A stretch of 64,000 bases of DNA from Tribonema minus. Taxonomy: Eukaryota; Sar; Xanthophyceae; Tribonematales; Tribonemataceae. The translations under genes and the position numbers were made by a program. Where the stretch lies: NCBI GenBank assembly GCA_017506865.1, contig JAFCMP010000529.1, forward strand, positions 62,001-126,000, read 5' to 3'. This document shows positions 1-9,062 of the stretch, piece after piece; within the stretch, counting starts at the first letter, position 1, and every line of letters starts with the position of its first letter. Below the pieces are notes generated by a model. The model searched no databases and was not told the DNA's origin. It saw nothing but the letters and a program-made list of their open reading frames with translations.

Positions 1-440
1 ATGGGCGCGATCATCGCGGCTTGCGCGCCCCTACTTGCCGTAACGTACCGGGTAAACGACCTCCGAGGCTTGACTGGCAGAGGTCCTCGGTGCCGTAGAC
101 CCGGCGACGGGCGCATTTACCACACAGGAGCTACTTAAGCTGGCATAGACGCGTGCTCTGCAGGTCTTGCAGCACAGGCGCATATATGCTGCCGAGGTGT
201 GCGCGCTCGCTCGGAACCCTAGCTTAACCCTAGCCTAAGCCCTTAGTCTGAGGTTCTGCAACAAGCGCGCGTGCATGCCACATGAGGTCAGCGAACGAGT
301 TGTACCGCAAAGAAGAACATGGCGGTGGCACTGCTCCGCACGCATGCCGCGGAAGGTCAGTACAGCCCGCACGCAACAAGGGCTGACCCCCCAACCCTAA
401 CCCCAACCCTAACTCTGACGAGAGCAACTACCCAAACCTT
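1..440. other. No gene recognised; short telomere-like tracts
   Basis: No reading frame here resembles a known protein. Degenerate CCCTAA-type telomere-like units occur near 222-243 and 389-417. An ATG at position 1 opens only a short frame that closes before 140 and has no support. Confidence 0.4.
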
Positions 441-441
441 T

Positions 442-783
442 TGAGATCATGTTCTCACACCCACGTACCTGGAGCATAGCGCGCCCAGCTGCCACATGGC
501 TGGACAGGGCCTGCCACATGGCTCGACAGGCTCAACAGGCCCTGCTGGCGAGTATACACACCCAGCCTTTCAAACAACATATTCACGCCTACATACCTGC
601 AGCATGGCGTGCTGCGCAGTCACGTCGCTCGGCAGCCCCTGATGGTGCGCGTGCGAGTAACCCAGACTTCAAACAACATACCCATACCTACGTACCTGGA
701 GCATAGTGCGCTCTGTGGCCACGTCGCTCGACAGCCCCTGCCGGCGAGTATACCTACCAAAACTCGTTATCATACCTACATAC
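442..783 (-). repeat. Tandem copies of an exon 3' end plus splice donor
   Basis: Read on the minus strand, four units share an exon-like end (Ala-Met-Leu-Gln, ATGCTCCAG or ATGCTGCAG) followed by a donor of the form GTATGTAGG or GTACGTAGG. On the plus strand the junctions start near 461, 588, 688 and 775, so the spacing is about 127, 100 and 87 bp. The copy at 775 adjoins the modelled exon 784-907; the other three lie in what would be its downstream intron. The copies also share text upstream of the junction (GTCGAGCGACGTGG-like) and downstream of it (ATGTTGTTTGAA-like), so whole exon-intron junction segments were duplicated, not just the splice site. Confidence 0.7.
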
Positions 784-907
784 CTAGAGCATGGCGCGCT
801 CCACAACCACGTCGCTCAACAGGCACTGCCGACGCGCGTCGGCGGCGGTGATGGCGGCGTGCAGGTCAGCCACCGCGCGCTCCTCTGACTGTCGCTGCGC
901 GCGCAGC
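784..907 (-). CDS. Exon of an unrecognised coiled-coil-like protein (possibly broken)
   Basis: An acceptor (TTCAG) precedes an open segment of about 41 codons rich in Ala, Arg, Glu and Gln with heptad-like Leu spacing (for example LRAQRQSEERAVADLHAA), ending at ATG CTC TAG just before a GTATGTAGG donor. The same position in the three downstream copies reads CTCCAG or CTGCAG, so this copy carries an in-frame TAG where the others have a Gln codon. The one-nucleotide phase at its start fits the two-nucleotide overhang at the end of the exon at 2027-2149. The protein family is not recognised. It is either a pseudogene or a gene that uses a different junction copy. Confidence 0.4.
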
Positions 908-1650
908 CTGAAATCAGTTCACAGCGCGCACGCAAGCGGATCGCGTGAGTTTGCGACGCGTCAGAGCAGCTGCACTTCTGGCGGGAGCTGGGGGGCGGCT
1001 GACGCGGCGGCGGCAGCACCACAGCTAGCAGGCAGTGGACACGAATATATTATATCTTGCATGATAAGCACACAACGTCGCTACGCAGTGGCGCGCGCCC
1101 GGACGTGAGCGCGCAGGCTGAAGTCATTAGGGTTAGGTTTAAGGGTGAAATCAGGGTTTCATTTCCAGCAGAAGACGCAAAGACACGGCACCCCTAGTAG
1201 AGGGCGGCGCGCGCTGTGCTGCTAGCGGAAAACGGCAATACATCAGCGTCTACGCAAGTGTGGCAAGCGCAGTGGGATGGCCCAGCGTTGAACGCAGCGC
1301 GCCGCCCGCAGCGAGCTAGCGCCCGTGCGCGACCATGGAGACATGTACAGCGTGGGCGCACTTGAAGCAGCAGCGCTCAGCTGACTATGGTGGCAGCGCT
1401 CCGCCACCAACCAGCGCGACAGCGCCGCCGCGCTGCTGGGCAGTTGCGTGTGTAATCACAGTTCGGCACGCACGAGGTGCCGCATGCACCACCAACACAT
1501 GGCCCCGCCCCCAACCACGGATAATAGGGCTTGTCAAGGAGCGCTGGCACGTGCTGTTTTGAGGATGCGGCTGCCACGTGACAGTGACACACATGGATTC
1601 CTATCTCCCCCCGCGCACACAACAGCAACAATCAGGTTTTACACAGTAAC
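908..1650. other. No gene recognised
   Basis: GC-rich sequence with short overlapping frames on both strands and no recognisable domain. One short telomere-like patch (GGGTTAGGTTTAAGGG-like) lies near 1129-1145. It would be the intron between the two coiled-coil exons if that gene model is right. Confidence 0.4.
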
Positions 1651-1654
1651 AGCG

Positions 1655-1905
1655 GCAGCGCTTGACAACCGACCTCGGCGGCTCCGCGGCGCGCCCCCCC
1701 CCCCCCCTATCAGCATCAATGAAGGCATGTCAAGCAAACAATGCCAATACATCTTCAGATGGCGCCTTCACGCAGCAGCAGCAGCAGCAGCAGCAGCAGC
1801 GCCATTAGCGCTCAATGCTCAACCTCTGCACCTCCGCGGCGAGCGCGTCGCCCTACCCCCCCCCCCCCCCCCCCCCGTCCTCAAAACATCCATGAAGGCA
1901 TCTCA
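1655..1905 (-). repeat. Two decayed copies of the 3' edge of the exon at 2027-2149
   Basis: On the minus strand the real junction reads CTGCAGAG|GTCGGTCA, followed by a GAGCGCTGATGACGCTG-like stretch. Similar junctions occur near 1820 (GTGCAGAG|GTTGAGCA, then GAGCGCTAATGGCGCTG) and near 1668 (GCCGAG|GTCGGTTG, then CAAGCGCTGCCGCTG). Both copies keep downstream intron text ending in a CCTTCATTGATG/CCTTCATGGATG-like block on the plus strand. A CAG microsatellite (about 1778-1801) and a C homopolymer (about 1857-1876) have expanded inside the array. Confidence 0.6.
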
Positions 1906-2026
1906 ACGCAACTGATACACCAAATCTCTTCAAACAGCGCCTTCAAGCAGCAGCGGCAGCAGCAGCTTGAGCTGAAACATGAGCGGCGGCGGCGGCAGCG
2001 TCATCAGCGCTCAGTGACTGACCGAC

Positions 2027-2149
2027 CTCTGCAGCTGGTTCGCGGCGAGCTCCGCCGCCGCGCCGTCGAGCGTTGCCGCCAGCGCCGTCGGCGCCGGCGC
2101 ACGTTGCTGCTGCTGCCGCCGGCGCGCACGCGGCGGCAGCACGCAAAAC
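2027..2149 (-). CDS. Exon of the same unrecognised coiled-coil-like protein
   Basis: A GCGCAG acceptor and a GTCGGT donor bound 123 nt. In the frame that stays open, the segment encodes Ala/Arg/Gln-rich helix-like sequence including TALAATLDGAAAELAANQLQ. It ends with two spare nucleotides that join in phase to the exon at 784-907. No domain is recognised. The exon is flanked on its 5' side (higher coordinates) by copies of its 5' edge and on its 3' side by copies of its 3' edge, so both ends of one exon have been duplicated outward. Confidence 0.4.
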
Positions 2150-2179
2150 CTGCGCAAAAGCAAATGGCAATCGGGTCAG

Positions 2180-3190
2180 GGCCCTGGGGCTAGACTTAGA
2201 TGCGAAGGTTAGCTCGCAGTCCATGTCTGCCCAGGTTAGCGGTAAGGAGTGACGTCCCTAATCGAGCTTTGAGGGTTGAGCATGGTGATGAATGGGGCGG
2301 CCGCGTTGTTGGCGCTGGCGCGCGTCGTTGTTGCTGCCGCCGCGTGCGCGCCGGCAGCAGCGCGCGAGACCTGCGCAGCAGCACGCTCGGGTGCGCGTGG
2401 CAAAGGCGTTAGCGCCCCGGGGCTAGGGATAGACGCTGCTAGGCGTATGGCAATGTACGGCGAGGGTGAGGGTTTTCAGCGTGCGCGCCTGCGGCGGCGC
2501 GCGAGACCTGCACATGACAGCGAATATGGATGCATGTTGCGACTCAATTATGGCCCCGGGGCTAGAAAGTGGGGTAAAGATTATGTAGCTTAGGGTAGTG
2601 TACGGCCAGGGTTGCGTTTTCAGGGGTGACGTCCCTGGTTGAGCAGTTCAGGTCGAGCATTGTGATAAACGGGGCGGCCGCGCTGCCGGCGCTGGCAGCG
2701 GCGCGCGAGACCTGCAAATCTAATTCATTGTAGACACTGTAAGCAACAGCGCTCAAATCACGACAGGCTATGGACTTTTAGCTTCTTCCTGTATTGGAAA
2801 AAGTAAGCGGCAGCGGGCGCGCGGACGCGTGGGGAATGGGATAAGCCCCAGGGCTAGCGATGGACGCGAAAGTTGGTGCAGCTGTGTGGCAATGTATGGG
2901 CAGGCTAGGGGTCAGGGCGACGTCCCTGGCTGAGCATTGGCGGCGGCGGCGCGCAAGACCTGCATGGCACTTCAGCGAACATGGACGCATGTTGCGCCTA
3001 AATCAGGGCCGGGGGCTAGGGAAGAAAGCTGTTAGGCGAAGGGCAATGTGCGACCAGGGTGTTTCAGGGGTTACGGCCCGGGTTGAGCATTGCGGGTTGA
3101 GCATGGTGGGGGATGGGCTGCCGCGCTGCGTGCGCGCCAGCGGCGGCACCTGACACCTGCGCAAGCATGGCGGCGGCGATCGCGAAGGGG
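2180..3190 (-). repeat. Degenerate tandem array of an exon 5' edge with its acceptor
   Basis: At least five blocks on the minus strand carry a GCAG|GTCTYGCGCGCCGC-like acceptor and exon start related to the real one at 2149 (GCAG|GTTTTGCG). The plus-strand acceptor positions are near 2370, 2510, 2712, 2962 and 3157. Between them lie shared blocks such as GGGGCTAG, GGCAATGTAYGG and GTGACGTCCCTGG/GCGACGTCCCTGG. Units are roughly 150-250 bp and diverged. No continuous reading frame runs through the array. Confidence 0.55.
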
Positions 3191-3679
3191 CGTGGCTGAG
3201 CGTTGCGTACAATGCGGCAGCACATGGCGGCGCGGCGCAGTCGTCGCAGTTGAGCGCTGTGACGGAAGGAGCGCCAGCGCCGCCGCCGCCGCTGCCGATG
3301 TGGCGCGCGCATGCGGCGCGGTGTGGCGGCAGCGGCATGCGGTGAAACGGTGGGAATGAGCAAGGCTACGCTGCGCCGCGCGCTGCAGTGGCCCATCGCT
3401 CTGTCATCGCTTGTGCACACATCAAACCCATGTCTACTGTCCATCATCGCTTGCGCCAACATCAAACCCATGTTTACATCTGCAAACAGTAGTGCGTCCG
3501 GTGCCAGCGATTTTGCGCGGCGCGCTGCAGGGACGCACGACGGTCACGGGGGGCGTCACCGCATCCACACAGTGTTGAAGACTGACGCACCCCTGGCGCG
3601 TCGCTGAGAGCGGCGCCGTGACCGACAGCGGCGACGGCGTGGGAGGGGCGCAGCGGCGGCGGCGGCGGGGGACTGCGGG
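3191..3679. other. No gene recognised
   Basis: GC-rich sequence with only short frames. A phrase of about 25 bp built on ACATCAAACCCATGT is repeated at about 3418 and 3460. Nothing else stands out. Confidence 0.4.
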
Positions 3680-3825
3680 GGGGGGCCCGGGCGCGCGAGG
3701 CTGGGGGGCAGGGAGGGCGGCACGGGGAGCCCCTTCTTGCTGATGCAGACAATGAGGTGCATGGCGACGGCGAACTCGGTGCGGCTGAGGCGCGCGTCGC
3801 GGTCGGAATCGGCCATGTCCCACAC
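3680..3825 (-). pseudogene. Isolated EH-domain exon
   Basis: After a CGCGCAG acceptor the minus strand encodes VWDMADSDRDARLSRTEF, then AVAMHLIV, then KKGLPVPPSLPPSL. This matches the second half of an EH domain (Eps15 homology): the calcium-loop-like DxDxDxxLSxxEF, the AMHLI helix, and the Leu-Pro-x-x-Leu-Pro-x-x-Leu end. EH domains bind Asn-Pro-Phe peptides in endocytic adaptors. The frame then runs into Pro/Ala-rich sequence without a clear donor. I found no partner exon for the first EF-hand half nearby, so this is either a fragment or one exon of a gene whose other exons I cannot see. Confidence 0.5.
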
Positions 3826-3877
3826 CTGCGCGCGGGGGGGGGGGGGGGGCACGTCAGGCATGTGTCAACTGCTTCAT

Positions 3878-3965
3878 GGAAACAGATCAAAGACTGTAGA
3901 GCTCTAGGTGACAAGGTGTGGTTCGCCGTCCAAGTAGATGCCTTCCACCAACTGCCGTGGTTGCC
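3878..3965 (+). repeat. Dispersed repeat, copy 1 of 3
   Basis: A block containing GAGCTCTAGGTGACAAGG and, further on, TGCCTTCCACCAA recurs near 38575-38660 on the same strand and near 26520-26595 inverted. All copies are preceded by an AAACRRATCA-like phrase. It has no recognisable coding potential and is probably part of a mobile element. Confidence 0.6.
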
Positions 3966-5115
3966 GCTGCTGCGGCAGTTGGCCAACTTCTTCGACTTTA
4001 AGGGTGGATGCGGGCGGTTGATGACAGCGTGTACTTGGCCAGTTCCTGAAACACGAACAGAATGCGCGCCGGGATACGCATATGCGACGTGAGTGCTGAT
4101 ATTTTTGATAGACACACACACTCGCTGAGCATACGTAGGGGGTTTCAGCCCAGACTCAGTGGTTTTACAGCACGTAACGGCCATGTGTTACGATTTGATA
4201 GCTTACGAATCAGTGTGGTGGCGACGCCTCTCAGCCCGACAATGACGTTCGCGTTGCTTGCTGCCTTTGCGGGCATGCAGCGGTGAGCGCCATGACACAT
4301 ACACACCTATGTATTTATCTGGCCAAACACCCGGGCTGTTTGTCAGGCATGGGCTGCTGACCGATTGTGTCATAGGTCGTACTCATCAATACATGATACT
4401 CATGATATTCTGAGCGCAGTTGTGGCAACTTCTGTATAGCTCATGACCAAAGCATCAGATTTGGCAAACGCCCTTCACCATACAGGAGGGGGCTTGAGGT
4501 GGCATTGGCCCCTGGCGCTAAGCGACCTCCGGGTCTCTTACCCCGTGGCGTTTACCACTAGGGGGTGCTTGCCCGGTACTTGTATTTGTAAACATACCTC
4601 CTGACGCCGCCAGAGCCCGCCGTGCCATCCTGCGCCGCTGCCCGCGGTTGCAGCTCGCGGCGGTCGTGGACGTTGCAGCGATGGGAAAGGCAGCGGAAGT
4701 CCTGCAGGCGGGGCGGGGCGCACATGTTGGGCATGTGAGGATCTTATGCGGCAGCGGGTGTCTGCAGATCCGGCTATGGTGCCGATGCTCGCTGGTATCA
4801 TAGGGCGCTGCCGCACAGCGGCATGAAAATCAGAGCCCAGCCACCGGGGGCGGGGCGCACGCATGCATCCCTGCTGCGCATGTGGCAGATTCATTCCGGC
4901 ATTCCCGCCTGTGCCTCATAGGCACGCAGTTGCATCCATGTGCATGCTCGGCAACGGTGCCGGCTCTCACCTCCTTGACCAAGAGCATGCACGTCATCGG
5001 CATGATGGCGCGGATGGACGCATTGCGCGAATGTTCCCTGTCTTGGTGCAGCGTAAACGACGCAAATGTATCCGGAGCTACTGCGCTCCTTGCGACAACA
5101 ATCGCACTCATCCCC
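3966..5115. other. No convincing gene; possible dynein intron sequence
   Basis: Short frames on both strands, none recognisable. A 9-A run at 5118 begins where the last recognisable dynein exon fades out, so 3.9-5.1 kb may be further decayed dynein gene sequence, but I cannot identify exons in it. Confidence 0.3.
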
Positions 5116-5334
5116 AACAAAAAAAAACTCTCGTCAACGGTATGCGTGTCGCTCAGGAGGAGGACGATGCTGCGGTCGTCGACGCCCGCATGCAGCAAGC
5201 ACCTGCGAGTTCGAGTTAGGATTAGGGGTAGGGTTGGCACCTGTGAGAGGGGTTTAGGGTCAAATGAGGGTCAGAAATAAATTAGGGCAAGGGTTGACGC
5301 TCGCGCGCAGCAGGCACCTGCAAGCTCGGGGTAG

Positions 5335-5690
5335 GTATAGGGTGAGCGCCTGTGAGGACTCAGGGTTAGGTAAGGGCTAGGGTTAGCGTTATGATCGCGG
5401 TTAGGGTTGGGGGTACTAGTAGGTTACGGTCTGGGTTACGGTTGGTGTTTGAGTTTGGTTATGGGCTAGGCTGACGCTGTGGTTGTCAGTGCTCGCTCGC
5501 AGCAGGCACCTGCAGCAGCGATCAGGCATGCGACTCAATGACGCGATGCGCACTCTTGAGGCTCAAGTTGAGCACAGGATATGATTAGTAAGGAGGGTTG
5601 GGAAGGGTTAGGGGTAGGGGTAGGCTTGGGGTTAGGTTTATGGTTAGGACTAGGGTTAGGCTTAGGGTTAGGGTTAGGCTGATGCAACCT
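5335..5690 (+). repeat. Interstitial telomere-like TTAGGG tracts
   Basis: Variants of TTAGGG, TTAGGGG and CTAGGG are scattered through 5335-5470 and become dense at 5590-5690, ending in near-perfect GGGTTAGGGTTAGG. Further tracts lie at 6012-6042 (+), 6265-6325 (CCCTAA orientation), 7617-7685 (both orientations) and 8519-8562 (CCCTAA). They sit inside what would be introns of the dynein pseudogene. Confidence 0.8.
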
Positions 5691-8212
5691 GCCGCTGTGA
5701 TTCTTCAAGTGAAAGCCTGCGCTCGCTCACTGGGGATAGCATAAGCACACGAGATCGTCCGCAACAGGACGTTTCGCTGTACCTACCTACTCCAATTACT
5801 CCAGCGTTTTCATGACTGGCGCCGCTGTCAGAGGTCGCCTTTGTCAGATGTGGCCGCCGATGCCCGGGGCTGGGTGGGCACAGCGATGCGGACCTGCCTA
5901 GCCTCTGTAGCAGCACCACGCTCAGGGTTTGGTGCAAATTAGCGTTGGCTAGACATGAGGTTGTCTCATACAAGTTCAATCAAAGCTTGTGGTCAACTGT
6001 ATCTGGGTGCTGACGTTAAATGAGGGTTAGGGTTAGGGCTACAAGATGCTGCGCGAGCGTCAACTGCCACCCAGAAATCCAGCAGCGCGATGCGCCACGC
6101 CTCAATACAGCGTACTGCTGTGTGCCCGCCGCCTCGTAGCGCATAGCGCTGCTCTCGGCGACGACAACGTCAGGCGACGACGTCAGGTAATCACGGCTCG
6201 TCATTGCGCGTCATCGACTGACCGTGGCACTGCGCACGGTGCCGAGCGCTCGTCGCACTCTCATCCCAAACTTGACCCTCGCACTAACACTAACCTAGCC
6301 CTAAGCCTCGCCCTAACCTCACTTATTCGTGCTTGGGGCGCGAAACAGCACAGATGGCCGACGTCGAGCGTGCCACAAAAATCTCCATGTTCATTGGCCT
6401 TCGTACCTGCGCAGATCCTCGTGCCACTCCGCCTTGCTGTAGCTTTCGGTGATCTTGATCTGGCACAGCTTGTAGTCCGGCATGAACGTCGCGAGGCGCG
6501 TGCGCGGAGCCGCCGACGCCCAGCAGCAGCGCGTTGCCGAGCGGCTGGCACAGCACTGCACGTGCGCAATGCTCCAGTGTGTCGTCGAAGAGCACAAGCG
6601 GCATGGGCTGCTTGCTGTTGGCATTGTACTGGCGAGGCACTCCTTGACGGCGCACGCATCGCATGAATGAGTCGTATGAGTCTGGGTCAGAGTCTTGACG
6701 TCAGCTGAGCAATGGCGCCGAGTCCTGGACGGCTGTCCGCAGCTGCGTACGTTCGCACCTGCGCGCGGCGGCGGCGGTGGCGCATGTATGAGTCGTGTGA
6801 GTCAGGGTCATGAGAGGCGACTCGTGTGAGTCTGGGGCGTGAGGTTTGCCGTCAACTGAGCTTTGACATCGAGTCCTTGCCCGCGCCCTGCAGCTGTGCA
6901 CGGTTCCACACCTTCGCATGCGCGCACGGGAGAGGATGGGTCAGCAATGGGGTAAGGGCCATAGTCAGGGTAGCTTGCAGATGAGGGACGGGCCGACCCC
7001 TCAACCGTAAGCAGACGCTCACAGGCATCGCAATGAAGTTTATTCACGACAGCACTGCGGAATAGAACGCGCAGGGCGGTCTGCCAGGACAGCGCGCATC
7101 GCACTTCCCCCCTACAAACACCGCAGCGGCAGCGCCTGCAGATGCCTTCACTCACCTCTTTGTACACCCGCGGATCCGTGCCGGGTATCATGAAGTCCGC
7201 TACAGCGCCGCGGCGGCGCCCTCCGAAACCGCTGCGGCATCAAGTCCCAGGTACATCGACACGTGACTGTTGCTGAGCACTGCAAACCAGGCCTTGTCCT
7301 CCACGTCAACCGGTCCGCAAAGACGCAGTCGCACTCGTGCAGCCGCAGGCGCGTTAACGCGGCGGACGACGCTCCTACGCGGCGCGCAACCGCCATGAGC
7401 AGGCTCTGGAACACCTGCACTGGCGGCGGTGGCGGGCGGCGGCAGCGGGCGGCGGCAGCGGGCGGCGGCTGATGTGGAGTGAGCAGTATGGGCTGAGAGC
7501 AACACGCTCATCCCAGAGCGCGAAGAGCTGCGGCAGTGCAGGGTGGCGCTCGAGCAAAATTGCGCACGCTGACCGGCGAGCGCAATGTTGCAACAGTGGA
7601 GCGACCGTATGGGGCAGGGTTAGAGTTCGGATTAGGGTTCGCCTAGCGTTAGAGGTAGGGTTAGGGTTAGCCTAATCCTCACCCTACTCCTGTGTCAGCA
7701 TCAGCGCACAAGCAGTAGCCGAGCAGCAGTGACGAATAGCGGCGGGGCGAGCCAGCGACGGCGGCAGCAGAGCAGCCGTGACGGTTTAGATAGAAAAAAG
7801 GTAGACCGTTGCAGGTAGCCCGCAGGCGCCAGCATAGGCGCTGCGCCAGACCAGAACAATGAACACAAATAGTTGCTAGGGAATCAGGATAACTGTAACC
7901 GTAATGTAACGACCATTATCAATGCATAGTAGCAAGTATGTCAGCAAGTACCATACACTTGATGAGTGCTTTTTTCTGAAGCGAACACCAAAATGTGAGT
8001 GAGGCCGCAGCCGGCGCAGAACGCCTTGCACACACAATTTCGTCGTAGACTGGTGTGCGTGGATATTGCAGCGAGCGTACAGTGCGCGCTTTCTCCCGTC
8101 CTACTCGACGACAAAGACGTCTTTTCCACATGCGTCAACCACTGTTTCAGCGCAGCCACTCTACCCTTTGGCCTCACAACTTGAACAACAGTGCGGTGCT
8201 CGCGCAGGTATC

Positions 8213-8272
8213 TTAGCGCCAAGTAGGGTTAGGGTTAGGGTTGGGGTTGGGATTAGGGCTAGGGTTAGCGCC
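8213..8272 (+). repeat. Telomere-like tract flanked by an 8-bp direct repeat
   Basis: A tract of about 44 bp (TAGGGTTAGGGTTAGGG and variants) is bounded on both sides by TTAGCGCC (8213-8220 and 8265-8272). It lies just downstream of the dynein donor at 8281. The flanking duplication looks like repair-associated insertion of telomeric sequence. Confidence 0.7.
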
Positions 8273-9062
8273 ACGTTGGACCTGAGATAGTACGTGTAGT
8301 GGCTCTTGGCCGGCGTGGGGCGCAGATCCACGAGGATGGCGATGGCAGTGGTGGCCTTTACGTGCGGCCCCGCCAGGTTCCTGCACTCGATCGAGGGGAA
8401 GCCCTGCGGGGAGAGCATGCAAAAGTAGGAGAGCGTGCGGGCGATGGGCATGAGGTACACGCGGTTGTACGCATGATGCGCGGCGCAGCATCTGAAAGCT
8501 GTCACGCGAAGCGAGGTGACCTAACCCTAACCCTAACCCTAGCCCTACCCCTATACCTAATACTGCGGTAGCATAACGGCCTACGGTGGTGGCACGGCGC
8601 TTGTGCGGCACGCCGTGCCCAGTAGCAGCTCAGAAACGATCTGGGCAGTTGAAATGGCGCGCCCGCACACCGCGCCAAATCTCTTTCTGCGCAGTTGCAC
8701 TAACAATCCCTCCTCCACCAAAGGCGCCGCACAGTAGTGTGACGGCGATCTGCACAGGTGGCGACGGGGCGTACGCGCACGGCACTCGTTCTCTCCTGCA
8801 CACAGTTGCGCTTACCCCGCCTCCCTCCCCCTCCCCCCCCGCACAAGGACGGTGCTGTCTATCTGCGCACGACACGAAGCACGGCGGCGGATGCGCCAGT
8901 GCACACTCACCGCGGCAAAGCCTTTGAAGATGGTGCCGAATATGATCTCTGCGATTTGGTCCGACATGCGCGTGCAGCTGACAGTGTTGAAGTGGCGGAA
9001 GAAGCGCGCCGTGGCCCGCCGCCCGGCGGCCCGCATGCGCACACCATGACGACGTCGACAAT

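Larger units (their letters stand above)
5116..9062 (-). pseudogene. Dynein heavy chain fragment (AAA3 to AAA4), frameshifted
   Basis: Five exon-like segments with GT-AG borders appear in dynein order on the minus strand. 8911-9062: CACGPPGGG, then ATARFFRHFN and the AAA3 lid. 8282-8403: the PTPAKSHYTYYLR linker (usual form PTPxKSHYxFNLRD). 7156-7414: HECDCVFADRL, DKAWF and PGTDPRVYKE. 6407-6628: PMPLVLFDDTLEH, NALLLGVGGS, then ATFMPDYKLCQIKITESYS. 5116-5202: AGVDDRSIVLLLSDTHTVDE, the AAA4 Walker B region. Dynein heavy chains are AAA+ motors of cilia and transport. Lesions: the residues after GPPGGG are lost with a frame change; one base is missing after FADRL near 7314; the frame shifts again before ADFMIPGTDP; and the GRQSL half of the AAA4 P-loop is deleted with a frame shift. 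Neighbouring dynein exons are absent. The splice borders show it was not a processed copy. Confidence 0.85.

Noticed and set aside
5335..8562. True chromosome end in this window
   Set aside because: The TTAGGG tracts are short, degenerate, in both orientations and surrounded by unique sequence on both sides.
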